Positions 1 through 7,441 of a stretch of DNA of 17,989 nt are shown here, in pieces (positions within the stretch are counted from its first letter, which is position 1; every line of letters starts with the position of its first letter). Source of the DNA: Kofleriaceae bacterium (lineage in GTDB: Bacteria; Myxococcota_A; Polyangia; Haliangiales; Haliangiaceae); the NCBI GenBank assembly GCA_016763395.1, contig JAESTW010000705.1, positions 1 to 17,989 on the forward strand. Direction: 5' to 3'. The translations under genes and the position numbers were made by a program. The notes beneath the pieces are model-generated. The model was not told the origin of the DNA. It did not search any database and saw nothing but the letters and a program-made list of their open reading frames with translations.

Positions 1-321
1 AACTCTGGTGAATTCTTTACCGCTCCGATTCCGCGGGAAGTGCGAACAGGAGCCTTCGCCGAAGAAAAAATAGAAGCCTACTGCGATACACTAACTACAG
101 AGGCGGGCCCGCTAGAAGATGCATCTATAGTTGCGTATGACTTTTGCCTGAGACTATCTGCCAAGGAAAGCTGGTTCAATAGTTGGTCTCGCCTATGCGA
201 AAAGGAGCTCGGACAAATTCGTCCGGAGAAATACCCCACCGCCACTGAGGTCCATGCGCTACCCAATACTGGTGCCCCAATCACTGACCGACAGGGGCTA
301 ATTACCCAGATATCAGGGTAG
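1..321 (+). CDS. 3' end of an unrecognised protein, possibly the C-terminus of a TPR-type protein
   Basis: The frame is open from the first base of the window to a TAG at 319-321, so this is the last ~106 residues of a longer gene. A GTG at 40 lies inside the open frame and is probably not the real start. The fragment has helical, tryptophan- and cysteine-containing stretches (ESWFNSWSRLCEKELGQI) that resemble the helix pairs ending some TPR proteins, but no domain can be assigned. It ends only 16 bp from the end of the convergent transposase gene. The last ~20 residues could therefore be native or could come from sequence that arrived with the transposase. No function is proposed. Confidence 0.55.
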   Translation, partial: NSGEFFTAPIPREVRTGAFAEEKIEAYCDTLTTEAGPLEDASIVAYDFCLRLSAKESWFNSWSRLCEKELGQIRPEKYPTATEVHALPNTGAPITDRQGLITQISG

Positions 322-337
322 ATACTAGCCTTATCTG

Positions 338-1309
338 TCAGGAAGCGAGGCGTCGAGCAACACCGATGCCTCGAACCCAGCGTTTACCCGACGCTTCTGC
401 GAGTTTTTCCAATTCCTCGACCGAACCCAGGAAGCTAGCAGCGCTCAATTGATAGTTACCGAGCACGTCAAGCCATCCATCCGGACAAATTTCTTGTTCA
501 GAAAGCAAAACCGGTGCTGGCGACGCGTCTGCTGCCTCACCAGAAAGTAAAGCACTGCCAGTCCACTCTAAGAGTTCGACATAGCCTGCTAGTGTTACCG
601 GAATTTTTCGTATGCTATCCCCGCTCGACTCCTGATCGGCGAGTGGCGCAAGGGAACTAGGCGCGCAACGCTTACTTCGCGTGGCCCGCTTCATGGCCAA
701 ATCGTGCAAGCGCTCTTGGATAGAGGTGAAGTCCGAACCGTCCAAAGAATCCGCCATGCCGGCGCGAACGGGGTTGAGGTCGACATAGGCCATACAAGCT
801 AGTAGCCCCTGCTCGTCTACCAAAGCCTGGCTTTTGAATCGTCCTTCCCAGAAACGTCCGTTCACTTTGTCTTCACGATTTGCTCGGCGCGCGATAAATT
901 CATTGATGGCACGCATCATCCAGCTGATGTCGCACAATCGAGAGCGCCACTCCTTTACAAACAGTTCGCGTGCCTCTGTATCGGCGTCTTGGTAGCGGGC
1001 TTTAAGCATTGGATACAGCCCCGTATAGCGAGCGACGACTTCTTCTTGTGACCATGCTTGTGCGCGCTCTTGGTCTACACACAACACAATGTGCATGTGG
1101 TTACTCATGATCGCATATGCGCAGATATCGATGGAGAACACGGTTGCTAGGTATCGCAGTCGGCTGCGTACCCATTCCTTGCGATGGTCGTAATTCTGGC
1201 CTGAGTAGTGGTCGTCGCCACACAGGAATGCTCGCCTTACGCATCGAACCATGCAGTGGTAGTAGGGCGTAATCGACAGGTCAATCTGGCTTGAGCGTGG
1301 GCTTGGCAT
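338..1309 (-). CDS. IS200-like / REP-associated tyrosine transposase (Y1, HUH family)
   Basis: This 323-residue protein carries the Transposase_17 (Y1_Tnp) pattern. An N-terminal strand YYHCMVRCVRRAFLC is followed by the metal-binding HUH motif as NHMHIVL (His71, His73). Further on come KVNGRFWEGRFKSQ and then the nucleophile region MAYVDLNPVRAG, with Tyr175 the expected catalytic tyrosine. Such enzymes nick and rejoin single-stranded DNA at hairpins. RAYT members are single-copy, domesticated relatives linked to REP palindromes. The reading frame is intact and key residues are present, so it looks functional. About 130 C-terminal residues beyond the catalytic core are not recognised. The ATG at 1309 has an AGGA-like stretch about 9 nt upstream on the - strand. 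A 9-bp hairpin and repeats lie immediately upstream. The gene is convergent with the preceding fragment. The exact subfamily (mobile IS versus domesticated RAYT) is unsettled. Confidence 0.9.
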   Translation of the reverse strand: MPSPRSSQIDLSITPYYHCMVRCVRRAFLCGDDHYSGQNYDHRKEWVRSRLRYLATVFSIDICAYAIMSNHMHIVLCVDQERAQAWSQEEVVARYTGLYPMLKARYQDADTEARELFVKEWRSRLCDISWMMRAINEFIARRANREDKVNGRFWEGRFKSQALVDEQGLLACMAYVDLNPVRAGMADSLDGSDFTSIQERLHDLAMKRATRSKRCAPSSLAPLADQESSGDSIRKIPVTLAGYVELLEWTGSALLSGEAADASPAPVLLSEQEICPDGWLDVLGNYQLSAASFLGSVEELEKLAEASGKRWVRGIGVARRLAS

Positions 1310-1335
1310 GCGTGGACATCCTATTGATCCCCAGT

Positions 1336-1361
1336 GACATCCGTCAAATTAAACGGGTGTC
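1336..1361. repeat. 9-bp stem hairpin next to the transposase start
   Basis: GACATCCGT at 1336-1344 pairs with ACGGGTGTC at 1353-1361 along all nine positions, one of them a T:G wobble, around an 8-nt loop (CAAATTAA). It lies 27 bp from the transposase start codon. Y1/HUH transposases recognise hairpins of this kind, so it is a candidate recognition structure. That role is inference from position and family knowledge. Confidence 0.55.
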
Positions 1362-1388
1362 TATTATTGGTAAGATGGGTGTCTATTA
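1355..1388. repeat. Tandem GGGTGTCTATTA repeat (two copies, 22-bp period)
   Basis: The 12-mer GGGTGTCTATTA occurs exactly at 1355-1366 and 1377-1388. The first copy overlaps the right arm of the hairpin at 1336-1361. Direct repeats beside the gene suggest transposase-binding or guide-like sequences. No third copy was seen in the window. Confidence 0.6.
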
Positions 1389-1418
1389 CTTGAGCTACTG
1401 GCTCGGCAGCTGGCTAGA

Positions 1419-1448
1419 CGACTAGCGCTGGCGTCGCGAGTGGCTAGT
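1419..1448. repeat. REP-like element, copy 1
   Basis: CGACTAGCG at 1419-1427, 13 variable bases, then TGGCTAGT at 1441-1448. The arms ACTAGC and GCTAGT are inverted repeats. The same two arms with exactly the same 13-bp spacer recur at 10945-10974. GCTAG-ACGA-CTAGC (1413-1426) overlaps the left arm and adds a second small palindrome. It lies just over 100 bp from the start of a REP-type transposase gene, which fits a REP-like role. Confidence 0.45.
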
Positions 1449-1509
1449 GCATGGGCCCAGGCAATGGGGTCGCATGACCGGGAAAAGTGGTTTTACGGTG
1501 AGTAGGGCC

Positions 1510-1524
1510 ACTTAGTAACTAAGT
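1510..1524. promoter_or_regulatory. 15-bp perfect palindrome upstream of the exported-protein cluster (candidate operator)
   Basis: ACTTAGT-A-ACTAAGT is a perfect 7+1+7 inverted repeat, directly followed by the AT-rich run at 1524-1535 (TAATATAAGATA), which could serve as a -10 region. It sits 84 bp before the ATG at 1608. The odd-length symmetric form suits a dimeric repressor site, but no matching -35 or regulator gene is seen. Confidence 0.3.
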
Positions 1525-1607
1525 AATATAAGATAGTTAGGTGTCATCGATCTCGGGACTTCCATTTTGGAATCTCTGGATCATTTGTTGCATCGTGTCA
1601 TTCCACT

Positions 1608-2912
1608 ATGTCGAGAACTCTTTCCAAATGGCACTTTGCAATTCTAACTTTCTCCCTCGCTGCATTCAGTTGGACGGGATCGGTCGATGCTCAGAAAGTC
1701 ACTCGTGTTCAACCACCGTCCCGTGCCACTGTCAGTAAGACGACAGCGAGTGCGGTTAAAAAGGCTCGTCGTCAGCGAGTTAGTCCCAAAGACATCAAAA
1801 AGATGAGTGCCAAACTGACCAAGGCGGCACTGGGCGGGACCAAGCTCACCGACCCGAAGATGCGTGAGCAGCTTGCGAATGCTCCACTCAAGGCTCGTCT
1901 GAATGTCTTTAAAGATATGGCCAAGGCCGATGGCCATACGGTTCAGTCTTTTACTCGTCGTTTGCGAGGCATGCTGAAAAACGGCAAGACCAATAGAGTC
2001 ACGAAGTCCTCCAAGACCTTCTTTGAAGTTCTGCCATCTACGCTGAACCTATTTAGAGAGTCCATGGGCGAAAACGTCATCTGGTTTGCTGCCTCTGCTA
2101 ACCCTAACCATCTTCATACTCTTGTCGCCGACCAAGCTGGCGGGAAAACTCTTACTCATAACACGTACGGCGCAACGATGGATTCTGCGGGAACTGCCCG
2201 TCTTCAATACATGGCACCTGCTCAACTAAACCGAGCTCAAATGTCTCGATTCACCAAGTACCTGAACGCTGGCGTCGAAGCCGGACACGGAAAAAAGGGT
2301 GAAGTCTACGGTTTCAAAAATAGCCGCGGCAAATGGGTTTATCAGACAGCATGTACCAACTGGGCAACATCAGCTCCTATTGGTGACCTCAAGCGCTGGG
2401 CAAACACAGTAGACAAGAACATCGCGAAAGCTTCCAAGTCTGGCGCATTGGGCGCAGAGTACTCCGACGGACTCCACAGCCTCTTGGCAAAAGCCAAAGA
2501 CCCGGCAGCCCGCCAAGTCATCCTAGCCAAAGCTCTTAAGGCGGAAGGCCTGAGCAAATGGACAAAGAGTTCTGCAAAGCGACTCCTAAAGGAATTTGAT
2601 ACTATTGCTAAGAACTTCCCCAAGCGCTCACTGGACCTTGTTGCTCGTCAGACCCTTTCTGAAATCATGGGAGTTAGCCGGTCTCAAGATCCTGCCAAAT
2701 GGATGTACGACCTTATCCTCAGCAAGAACGTTCCTGTTGTTGGCGTCATCGCTCCAACTACCGACCCCAACTTCAGCAAGGTGGAGTTCAACCTGCAAAT
2801 CATGGGCACCTTCAATGCCAAAGGCAATGTCGTCAAAGGAACTGGTTACAACGCCAAGGGGCTGGGAGTCATTCCTGCCGACCGCGGTGGCGCAGCTCCC
2901 GAAGCGAACTAA
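1608..2912 (+). CDS. Exported protein with putative permuted papain-like (His...Cys) domain and basic N-terminal linker
   Basis: The product has 434 residues. A signal peptide (1-28) with a V-D-A cleavage site before Gln29 is followed by a strongly basic, low-complexity linker (about 29-72). The core resembles the third gene of this cluster (4529-5428). A strand VIWFAASAN leads to HLHTLVAD (His168, His170), then a further histidine (His184), and then CTNWATSAPIGD (Cys249). His preceding Cys by ~80 residues is the order seen in circularly permuted NlpC/P60-like enzymes (LRAT, YiiX). Residues ~260-350 form an extra helical insertion absent from the shorter relative, and homology resumes at SRSQDPAKW and the following hydrophobic strand. 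Catalysis (peptidase, amidase or acyl transfer) is inference, since no family is confidently recognised. The start ATG has no clear Shine-Dalgarno. The next gene begins 66 bp after the stop, so co-transcription is likely. Confidence 0.75.
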   Translation: MSRTLSKWHFAILTFSLAAFSWTGSVDAQKVTRVQPPSRATVSKTTASAVKKARRQRVSPKDIKKMSAKLTKAALGGTKLTDPKMREQLANAPLKARLNVFKDMAKADGHTVQSFTRRLRGMLKNGKTNRVTKSSKTFFEVLPSTLNLFRESMGENVIWFAASANPNHLHTLVADQAGGKTLTHNTYGATMDSAGTARLQYMAPAQLNRAQMSRFTKYLNAGVEAGHGKKGEVYGFKNSRGKWVYQTACTNWATSAPIGDLKRWANTVDKNIAKASKSGALGAEYSDGLHSLLAKAKDPAARQVILAKALKAEGLSKWTKSSAKRLLKEFDTIAKNFPKRSLDLVARQTLSEIMGVSRSQDPAKWMYDLILSKNVPVVGVIAPTTDPNFSKVEFNLQIMGTFNAKGNVVKGTGYNAKGLGVIPADRGGAAPEAN

Positions 2913-2978
2913 GAGTTTTGACCTCCAGCCTTCTACACCAGACCTAATTCGACGATTACCGACCTAACGAGAACTGCT

Positions 2979-4511
2979 ATGCAAGCCTCATTCAAAGCCA
3001 CATCACTCGCATTCTTTACGACGCTCCTTCTTACCTGGGCTCCTTCCCACGCAGATGCTCAACGGGGCGCTCGCACAACAAAAACGAGTACCAACAAACC
3101 AGCCGCCACACGGAAAGCCAAAGTAGCTACGAAAAAAGCGACACGAGTTCGCACCCGCGCTCCCAAAGCCGGAAAAGAACTCCGCGGCGAGAAGGTGAAA
3201 GCTCCGACCTATCGTACAGCGGCCCAGGCAGCCGGACAAATTAGAGCTGGCGCCAATGTTTACGTTCCAATCGGTCACTCTGTTGCCAAGTCAGTTTTGA
3301 AGGCTCTCGGCCAACGTGAAACTGGCTTGAGCGCAAAGAACCCGATCAAGATTGTTGGCTTGACCAATACCGCTTCAAAACGGTTGTTCAGCGGCAACAA
3401 AATCATCGCAAACTCAGTATTCATCGGCGCCAACAATCGCGATGCAATTGCAGCGGGCCGCGGCGACTTTGTCCCAGTACACCTCAGCCGTGTTGCCAAA
3501 TTGATTGGAGACAAGACCCTTCCAATCGACGTCGTTGTTATTCAAGTTTCTCCGCCGGACAAAAACGGAATGGTAAGTCTTGGCCCAACAGCCGGAGCAA
3601 CCCTAGCCGCAATGAAAGTTGCCAAAAAGGTAATCGCCGAAGTGAACCCAAATGTTCCTCGAACCTTTGGCGCCACCCGTTTTCACCAAAGCAAAATTGA
3701 CTTCATGGTGAAGTCAGATGCAAAGATCTCAACAATAGAACCGTCTCCGCCCTCGAAAACGGACGTTCGAATCGCCAAACACGTAATGGGCCTCATTCCT
3801 CGCAGCCCTACCCTGCAATTTGGAATTGGTACCACTACCGACGCAGTTGCCGGACTTTTGGCATCTAGCGGTCGAAAAGACCTCAAGATTCACAGTGAGA
3901 TGATTTCTGATGGCGCGATGAAGCTTGTTAAGTCTGGCGCTGTTCGTGGCAAGGTTGTTTACTCCTTCGCCTTGGGCTCCCAAAAGATGCTCAACTGGAT
4001 GGACAACAACAAGAAGCTTGAAGCTCAGCCATCTGACGTGACAAACAGCATTGTCAAACTGGCGCAAATTCCAAAGCTCATATCCATCAACACGGCACTT
4101 CGAGTCGATCTAGCCGGACAAGTCAACGCTCAATACGTAGGCAATCGAAACTACAGTGGCATTGGTGGCCAACAAGATTTCTTCCGAGGTGCAATGCTCT
4201 CCCCTGGTGGAAAAGCAATCTTGACTCTGCCATCCACCTCCAAGATCAAGCAACCAGATGGCTCCGTTAAGCTGGTTTCCAAGATTACCTTCCAATTGGG
4301 CAAGGGAGACCTCGTCACTACTGGCATGCACGATGTGCAGTTCATCGTCACTGAGTACGGTATCGCTCATCTGGACGGCAAAAACATGACTCAACGCGCA
4401 GAAGCACTTATCAAGATTGCACATCCGAAGTTCCGCAAGGGATTGCGCACGCAACTGCGCGACCAAGCAAAAGAACGTAAAGCAGCTGTCCAGCTCCGTG
4501 AACAGCGATAG
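2979..4511 (+). CDS. Exported acetyl-CoA hydrolase / 4-hydroxybutyrate CoA-transferase family protein
   Basis: This 510-residue protein has a signal peptide (1-27, A-D-A before Gln28), a Lys/Arg/Thr/Ala-rich linker (about 28-75), then a complete family I CoA-transferase of the acetyl-CoA hydrolase/4-hydroxybutyrate CoA-transferase type. Visible family motifs in order: TAAQAAGQIRAGANVYVPIG (80-99), LPIDVVVIQVSPPDKNG (181-197), TLQFGIGTTTDAV (278-290), IHSEMISDG (304-312), GIGGQQDFFRGA (394-405) and VTEYGIAHLDGK (457-468). Glu307 in the HSEM motif corresponds to the expected catalytic glutamate, and the glycine-rich CoA-binding loop is intact, so the enzyme looks active. These enzymes normally move CoA between carboxylic acids in the cytoplasm, so the export signal is very unusual. 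ATG 2979 has a GAGAA-type Shine-Dalgarno. It sits between two mutually homologous exported proteins, with the next gene 17 bp downstream. The substrate is unknown. Confidence 0.92.
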   Translation: MQASFKATSLAFFTTLLLTWAPSHADAQRGARTTKTSTNKPAATRKAKVATKKATRVRTRAPKAGKELRGEKVKAPTYRTAAQAAGQIRAGANVYVPIGHSVAKSVLKALGQRETGLSAKNPIKIVGLTNTASKRLFSGNKIIANSVFIGANNRDAIAAGRGDFVPVHLSRVAKLIGDKTLPIDVVVIQVSPPDKNGMVSLGPTAGATLAAMKVAKKVIAEVNPNVPRTFGATRFHQSKIDFMVKSDAKISTIEPSPPSKTDVRIAKHVMGLIPRSPTLQFGIGTTTDAVAGLLASSGRKDLKIHSEMISDGAMKLVKSGAVRGKVVYSFALGSQKMLNWMDNNKKLEAQPSDVTNSIVKLAQIPKLISINTALRVDLAGQVNAQYVGNRNYSGIGGQQDFFRGAMLSPGGKAILTLPSTSKIKQPDGSVKLVSKITFQLGKGDLVTTGMHDVQFIVTEYGIAHLDGKNMTQRAEALIKIAHPKFRKGLRTQLRDQAKERKAAVQLREQR

Positions 4512-4528
4512 TCAACTCAAGGTTACTC

Positions 4529-5428
4529 ATGCGTACTCCAATTCGATACATACTACCTCTTCTTACTCTCGCCTTTACACTTGATGCCTCGAGTGTAGCT
4601 GCTCAGCAACGTGGAAGAGTCAAGAAACCAACGGCCATCAAAGCGACTGTTAACAAGGTCAAGAAGCCCGCTAGGCAGAGGGCCGCGAGACCAACGGCAA
4701 CTGCAGCGCGTCTCCGGACAACAAAGCCTGCAGTAGCACAACAAGTCAATAAAACATCTCGCTCGAGCTTTGAAGGATTACTCAAAAAGTCTGGTTCAAA
4801 GTTTTTCGTCCGAACCGTAAACGGCGCAAAACGAGTGATTGCGAACATCAGTGGCCCAGCAGCATTGGCTGAAATCTCCAAAGCAATGGGGAAACAGAGT
4901 GATGTCGTTCAAATTCTTCATATTGGCCGGGCAAACATCCAGCACACAATGGCGATTTTCGACGGTGAACTGATTCACACCCAGCACGTTGGCGGCACAG
5001 GGAATTGGCGACTTCGCAGCTGGGGAGATACTGTCCGAGATTCTAGTACCAAGATGTACTCAGCATTTATCGCGTTGACACCAGCAGAAGCGACAGCAAT
5101 GCGAAATCAGATCAAGACAGCGAAAGCGGACCAAGGCCCTGAGCATCTCGCCGGCCCCAACTGGTCCAATGGTAAGCTCGGACCAACATCTCTCGGCGGA
5201 CACCGCGGATTTGACTGTACTTCTACATGGACAGATATGCCGCTCGGCGCCAAAGGCGAAACTCTAGCGCAGATCGTCGGATTCACAGGGCATTACTCTC
5301 GCCATCCAAAGACACTTCAAAAGAGTCTCGAGACTGGTGGCAATGACAGAATCCTTGCCATCGCAGTCTATGGCCCAAAGATTGCTGATTTTGGGAAAAC
5401 CCCAGACAAAGCCGTCGTCGAATTCTAG
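4529..5428 (+). CDS. Exported protein with putative permuted papain-like (His...Cys) domain, paralogue of the first cluster gene
   Basis: The product has 299 residues. A signal peptide (1-25, V-A-A before Gln26) is followed by a Lys/Arg/Ala/Thr/Pro-rich linker to about 80. The folded part has VVQILHIGRANIQHTMAIF (His139), a second histidine (His150), then GFDCTSTWTDMPLG (Cys230), and a C-terminal strand after SRHPKTLQ. The arrangement aligns with the gene at 1608: HTMAIFDGELIHT against HTLVADQAGGKTLTH, and CTSTWTDMPLG against CTNWATSAPIG. This suggests a shared permuted NlpC/LRAT-like thiol fold, with His139 and Cys230 as the candidate pair. The family is otherwise not recognised. AAGG at 4519-4522 lies 6 nt before the ATG, and the 17-bp gap from the CoA-transferase implies translation from the same transcript. 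It is convergent with the long - strand operon, 31 bp away, with no obvious terminator between them. Confidence 0.75.
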   Translation: MRTPIRYILPLLTLAFTLDASSVAAQQRGRVKKPTAIKATVNKVKKPARQRAARPTATAARLRTTKPAVAQQVNKTSRSSFEGLLKKSGSKFFVRTVNGAKRVIANISGPAALAEISKAMGKQSDVVQILHIGRANIQHTMAIFDGELIHTQHVGGTGNWRLRSWGDTVRDSSTKMYSAFIALTPAEATAMRNQIKTAKADQGPEHLAGPNWSNGKLGPTSLGGHRGFDCTSTWTDMPLGAKGETLAQIVGFTGHYSRHPKTLQKSLETGGNDRILAIAVYGPKIADFGKTPDKAVVEF

Positions 5429-5459
5429 TTCGAACATAAGAGAGTAGCTGTGCTCGCCT

Positions 5460-6545
5460 TTAGTAGCGAAAGGGCCAGGTTTGAAAGTAACGCTTCACTC
5501 GCAACCAGATTCCGAGCAGTCCGGCCGGCTCGGTTATCAGTACGAAGCAGACCAGCAGGGAGAAGAGTACGGTGCTCTGTTGGGCAGATGGCAGGGTTTC
5601 GAGGTAGGGGATTGAACTACCGACGATTTGGGCGAGTGGTACGAGTAGGGCGAAGAGCAGTGCACCTGCGACTGCGCCAAATACCGTGCCGACACCGCCG
5701 ATGACAATCATAGCGATAAATTCTACGCTCATGCCGAGATGAAATGGGTCGACGGTTAGGTACTGCTGCTGCATCGCGAACATCACTCCGGCAACGCCGC
5801 CGAAGAATGAGGAGATTGCAAACGCGGCTATCTTTGTCCGAGTTGGGTTGATTCCGAGGGCATCGGCTGCCATGTCTTGATCTCGGACAGCCATCATTGC
5901 TCGTCCGGCGTTAGAACGCGTGAGATTCTTCGCCATAAAGACGCATCCCGCTGCGATCAAGAGAAACCAGTAGTACAGTTTCTGTGAGAAATCGAGCACT
6001 ACGGGCCCGTATGCCATCTTGGAGTAGAACTCCATACTCTCGGCTTTGGTCTCCCCAAACCAAGTGTAAATCGGGACTGAGATGCCTGCACTTCCTCCTG
6101 TTATGGAGGGGAGCGAGTGCAATACGTGGTGCACCATGTACAAGAGGCCAATGGTGACAATCGCGAGGTAGAGCCCACGAAGCCGAAGGGCAAAGAAGCT
6201 TATACCGACGCCAACGATGGCAGATACGCAGCCGCCGAGTGGAACAATCAACCACCAGGGAATTTGATACCGGTTTCCCAGAATGGCCGCGGTATATCCA
6301 CCAAGGGCGAGAAATGCTGCATGGCCTAAGCTGATTTGTCCGGCAAAGCCACTAAGCACCATCAATCCAACCGCTGCAACGACGTAGATCAGAGCCAAGT
6401 TACCTATGGTTTGCCATTGCGCCCCTACCATGAATGGAAAGGTGAGCGCCAAGACGATAGCGCTCACTAGCCCAAATTTTTGCCAGGGTCCTGCAAAGAG
6501 TCGTAAATCGTCCCGATACCGGGAAACAAGTGGTGTCAACGCCAT
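5460..6545 (-). CDS. livM: Liv-family ABC transporter permease (LivM type)
   Basis: A 361-residue polytopic membrane protein with about nine hydrophobic segments and the LivM hallmarks: SGFAGQISLGHAAFLALGGY near residues 64-84, and the cytoplasmic coupling loop GRAMMAVRDQDMAADALGI that contacts the ATPases. The C-terminal tail with WLRVKRYFQTWPFRY is of the kind I associate with Liv paralogues found next to acyl-CoA ligases rather than classical LivM. It would pair with LivH (6545-7441) to form the inner-membrane channel. It is the last gene of the operon. Its ATG overlaps the LivH stop by one base (TAATG), indicating translational coupling. The substrate is not determined by the permease sequence. 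Context argues for a carboxylic acid or fatty acid rather than branched-chain amino acids. Confidence 0.93.
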   Translation of the reverse strand: MALTPLVSRYRDDLRLFAGPWQKFGLVSAIVLALTFPFMVGAQWQTIGNLALIYVVAAVGLMVLSGFAGQISLGHAAFLALGGYTAAILGNRYQIPWWLIVPLGGCVSAIVGVGISFFALRLRGLYLAIVTIGLLYMVHHVLHSLPSITGGSAGISVPIYTWFGETKAESMEFYSKMAYGPVVLDFSQKLYYWFLLIAAGCVFMAKNLTRSNAGRAMMAVRDQDMAADALGINPTRTKIAAFAISSFFGGVAGVMFAMQQQYLTVDPFHLGMSVEFIAMIVIGGVGTVFGAVAGALLFALLVPLAQIVGSSIPYLETLPSAQQSTVLFSLLVCFVLITEPAGLLGIWLRVKRYFQTWPFRY

Positions 6546-7441
6546 TAGAGTCGCTCCACTACTTTCTGTCCGAACAAGCCGTAGGGTCGGACCATCAAAA
6601 AGAAAATCATGATTATGTAGGGAAAGACCACGTGAATATTGTGTCCGAACTCCCCGAGCAATGGTTCCAGATAGGCCTGGGCAAGAACTTCTGTCATACC
6701 GAGCAGTACCCCGGCAATCACCGTCCCAATGGGAGAGTTAAGACCACCAACGACCGCCGCGGGGAAGGCAGCGAGCGCGACGTATCCGAGATTTGCGTCA
6801 AGACTGCGCGGGAACATCGTAAGAAATACTCCAGCCAACGCAGCAAAGGCACCTGCCAGAAACCAGGTGGTCATAAATACTTTGCCAACCGGAATCCCGA
6901 GCACCAGTGCGACTTCTTGGTCTGAATTGGCCGCCCGCATCGCAATGCCCAAGCGAGTTTTTTTCAGTAACAGGTAGAATAGGACAAGCGCTATTCCGCC
7001 GAGTACAACAGCAATGATTCCATTGTACAGAATCACTGCTCCCCCAATTTCGACAGACGCCATCGTGTCCCAGGGAGTAGGCATTCCTCTTAGGTCGGTC
7101 CCCCAAATGATGAGAATCGCCGCTCTCAGCAAAAATCCGACGAAGAGGGTAAGTATGATTGTTGAGAAGAGCGGACGCCCGATCATCGGACGAATGATGG
7201 CACGCTCAATCCCTGCGGCAAGCAAGCCAGTGACACTCATGGCCATTAGTAACGCCAGTGGCCACGGCATGCCGATGGACACGAAGGTCGTCATGCAAAA
7301 CGCGCCGATGGCAACAAGCTCCCCATGCGCAAAATTGAAGATCTGTGACGAACGGTAGATCACCACGAATCCTAGAGCGACCAGCGCATAGACTGCGCCC
7401 AAAGCAAACCCGCCAAAACAAATTTGCAGAAACCCACTCAT
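6545..7441 (-). CDS. livH: Liv-family ABC transporter permease (LivH type)
   Basis: A 298-residue hydrophobic protein of normal LivH length. It begins GFLQICFGGFALGAVYALVA, with the conserved FNFAHGELVAIGAF segment after the first membrane span, and has the coupling loop TRLGIAMRAANSDQEVALVLGI near the middle. VVGGLNSPIGTVIAGVLLG and the closing FFLMVRPYGLFGQ are standard LivH features. It forms a heterodimeric channel with LivM. Its ATG overlaps the stop of the acyl-CoA synthetase gene as ATGA (4-bp overlap), so permease synthesis is coupled to the synthetase. No regulatory site is seen inside. Confidence 0.94.
   Translation of the reverse strand: MSGFLQICFGGFALGAVYALVALGFVVIYRSSQIFNFAHGELVAIGAFCMTTFVSIGMPWPLALLMAMSVTGLLAAGIERAIIRPMIGRPLFSTIILTLFVGFLLRAAILIIWGTDLRGMPTPWDTMASVEIGGAVILYNGIIAVVLGGIALVLFYLLLKKTRLGIAMRAANSDQEVALVLGIPVGKVFMTTWFLAGAFAALAGVFLTMFPRSLDANLGYVALAAFPAAVVGGLNSPIGTVIAGVLLGMTEVLAQAYLEPLLGEFGHNIHVVFPYIIMIFFLMVRPYGLFGQKVVERL

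Larger units (their letters stand above)
1310..1607. other. Intergenic region between divergent transposase and exported-protein cluster
   Basis: This is 298 bp without a credible gene. It contains a hairpin at 1336-1361, a tandem 12-mer at 1355-1388, a REP-like element at 1419-1448 and a perfect palindrome at 1510-1524 followed by an AT-rich stretch (1521-1535). Any promoter for the + strand cluster should lie in the last ~100 bp, but no convincing -35/-10 pair was found. Confidence 0.6.

Noticed and set aside
324..1448. A defined insertion sequence bounded by ACTAGCC and GGCTAGT
   Set aside because: The 7-bp inverted ends are short, HUH elements usually lack such terminal inverted repeats, and no target duplication is visible. 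Kept only as a remark under the REP-like finding.
1541..1738. Small + strand ORF starting before the first exported gene
   Set aside because: It overlaps the signal-peptide gene in another frame, has no recognisable features, and would conflict with the strong signal-peptide/linker pattern of the gene at 1608.
5429..5459. Possible bidirectional terminator between the convergent operons
   Set aside because: Only 4-5 bp stems (for example CCTTT/AAAGG around 5457-5474, already inside the livM coding end) without a T-run, too weak to call.
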